Positions 63,834 through 64,000 of a stretch of 64,000 nucleotides of DNA are shown here, piece by piece. The position numbers and the translations under genes were made by a program. Origin of the DNA: Desulfonatronovibrio magnus (GTDB lineage: Bacteria > Desulfobacterota > Desulfovibrionia > Desulfovibrionales > Desulfonatronovibrionaceae). The stretch spans positions 45,748 to 109,747 of the forward strand of contig NZ_JYNP01000018.1 in assembly GCF_000934755.1 (NCBI RefSeq), read 5' to 3'. Every line of letters starts with the position of its first letter. The first letter of the stretch is position 1. Below the pieces are notes generated by a model. It did not search any database. It saw only the letters and a list, made by a program, of their open reading frames with translations, and was not told the DNA's origin.

Positions 63834-64000
63834 GGTTAAGACTCACGGACTATTAGTACCGGTTAGCTGAACATGTCGCCATGCTTACACTTCCGGCCTA
63901 TCTACCTGGTAGTCTTCCAGGGTCCTTCAGTCACATCCGAAGATATGAAGGGAGACCTTATCTTGAGGCTGGCTTCCCGCTTAGATGCTTTCAGCGGTTA
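63834..64000 (-). rRNA. rrl: 23S ribosomal RNA, 3' end, partial
   Basis: The complement ends GGTACTAATAGTCCGTGAGT and CTTAACC, the conserved 3' end of 23S rRNA. CTAAGCGGGAAGCCAGCCTC lies further in. The gene runs off the right edge of the window, so most of it is not seen. Confidence 0.95.

Noticed and set aside
1..64000. tRNA genes
   Set aside because: I looked for the T-arm GGTTCGAATCC-like motif followed by acceptor pairing in the gaps and found none. GGTTCGG in the cassette joints is part of the palindrome and not a tRNA.

Overview
The window reads as chromosomal DNA of a Gram-negative, probably anaerobic deltaproteobacterium of the Desulfovibrionales type. This is inferred, not proven. 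The support is Kdo/LPS genes (waaA, kdsB), an Mla-type lipid transport operon, the hydrogenase maturation genes hypC, hypD and hypE, gatB next to a non-discriminating-type glutamyl-tRNA synthetase, a cupin regulator paired with an acyl-CoA ligase, and a very high density of two-component and chemosensory proteins. Base composition is moderate, and no phage, plasmid or secretion genes are seen.

Layout, left to right. 1-1.05 kb: nested repeats. 1.05-5.5 kb: U32 peptidase/RNA hydroxylase-like protein, an orphan FlaG, an NlpC/P60 lipoprotein and a zinc ribbon. 5.5-10.3 kb: signalling island with a degenerate HD-GYP regulator divergent from a REC-PAS-histidine kinase and a REC-HDOD protein. 11-14.9 kb: lipid ABC transporter (STAS-MlaE, MlaF, MlaD, lipoprotein). 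16-19.5 kb: AspT-like transporter and a GNAT-nitrilase fusion. 20-32.1 kb (minus): a complete Wsp/ACF-like chemosensory cluster (CheW, CheR-TPR, CheW, MCP, CheA-REC, CheB), followed by REC-PAS and a hybrid kinase in place of a GGDEF output protein. 32.2-43.5 kb (minus): Nudix, acyl-CoA ligase with its regulator, recR-ybaB-dnaX, ilvE, der, mtnA, gatB. 44-52.3 kb: three sensor kinases, a class II photolyase and a TIGR01777 epimerase. 53-63.4 kb: NifU-like protein, gltX, hypCDE, and an HD-ddl-waaA-kdsB run, then carA. The right edge is the 3' part of an rRNA operon on the minus strand (5S and partial 23S) with a perfect palindromic terminator.

The most unusual content is between the genes. Nearly every intergenic gap over 300 bp is filled by a few interacting repeat families. 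(1) Cassette-like units have conserved ends but exchangeable, hairpin-rich cores. They are joined head to tail through a ~54-bp imperfect palindrome bounded by AGTTACT and AGTAACT. (2) 'E repeats' have conserved ends, swapped cores, and variable heptamer tandem tracts. (3) MITEs have GTAA-starting inverted ends and perfect 8-bp target duplications, IS66-like in character. These elements nest in one another up to three deep, hit the same position in separate copies, sit inside operons (mlaF/mlaD, MCP/cheA, hypD/hypE), and appear to supply or abut stop codons of two genes.

All calls come from reading the sequence; family names rest on recognised motifs, not on searches. Repeat boundaries are by eye and accurate to a few bases where terminal repeats or duplications fix them, and otherwise to about 10 bases.
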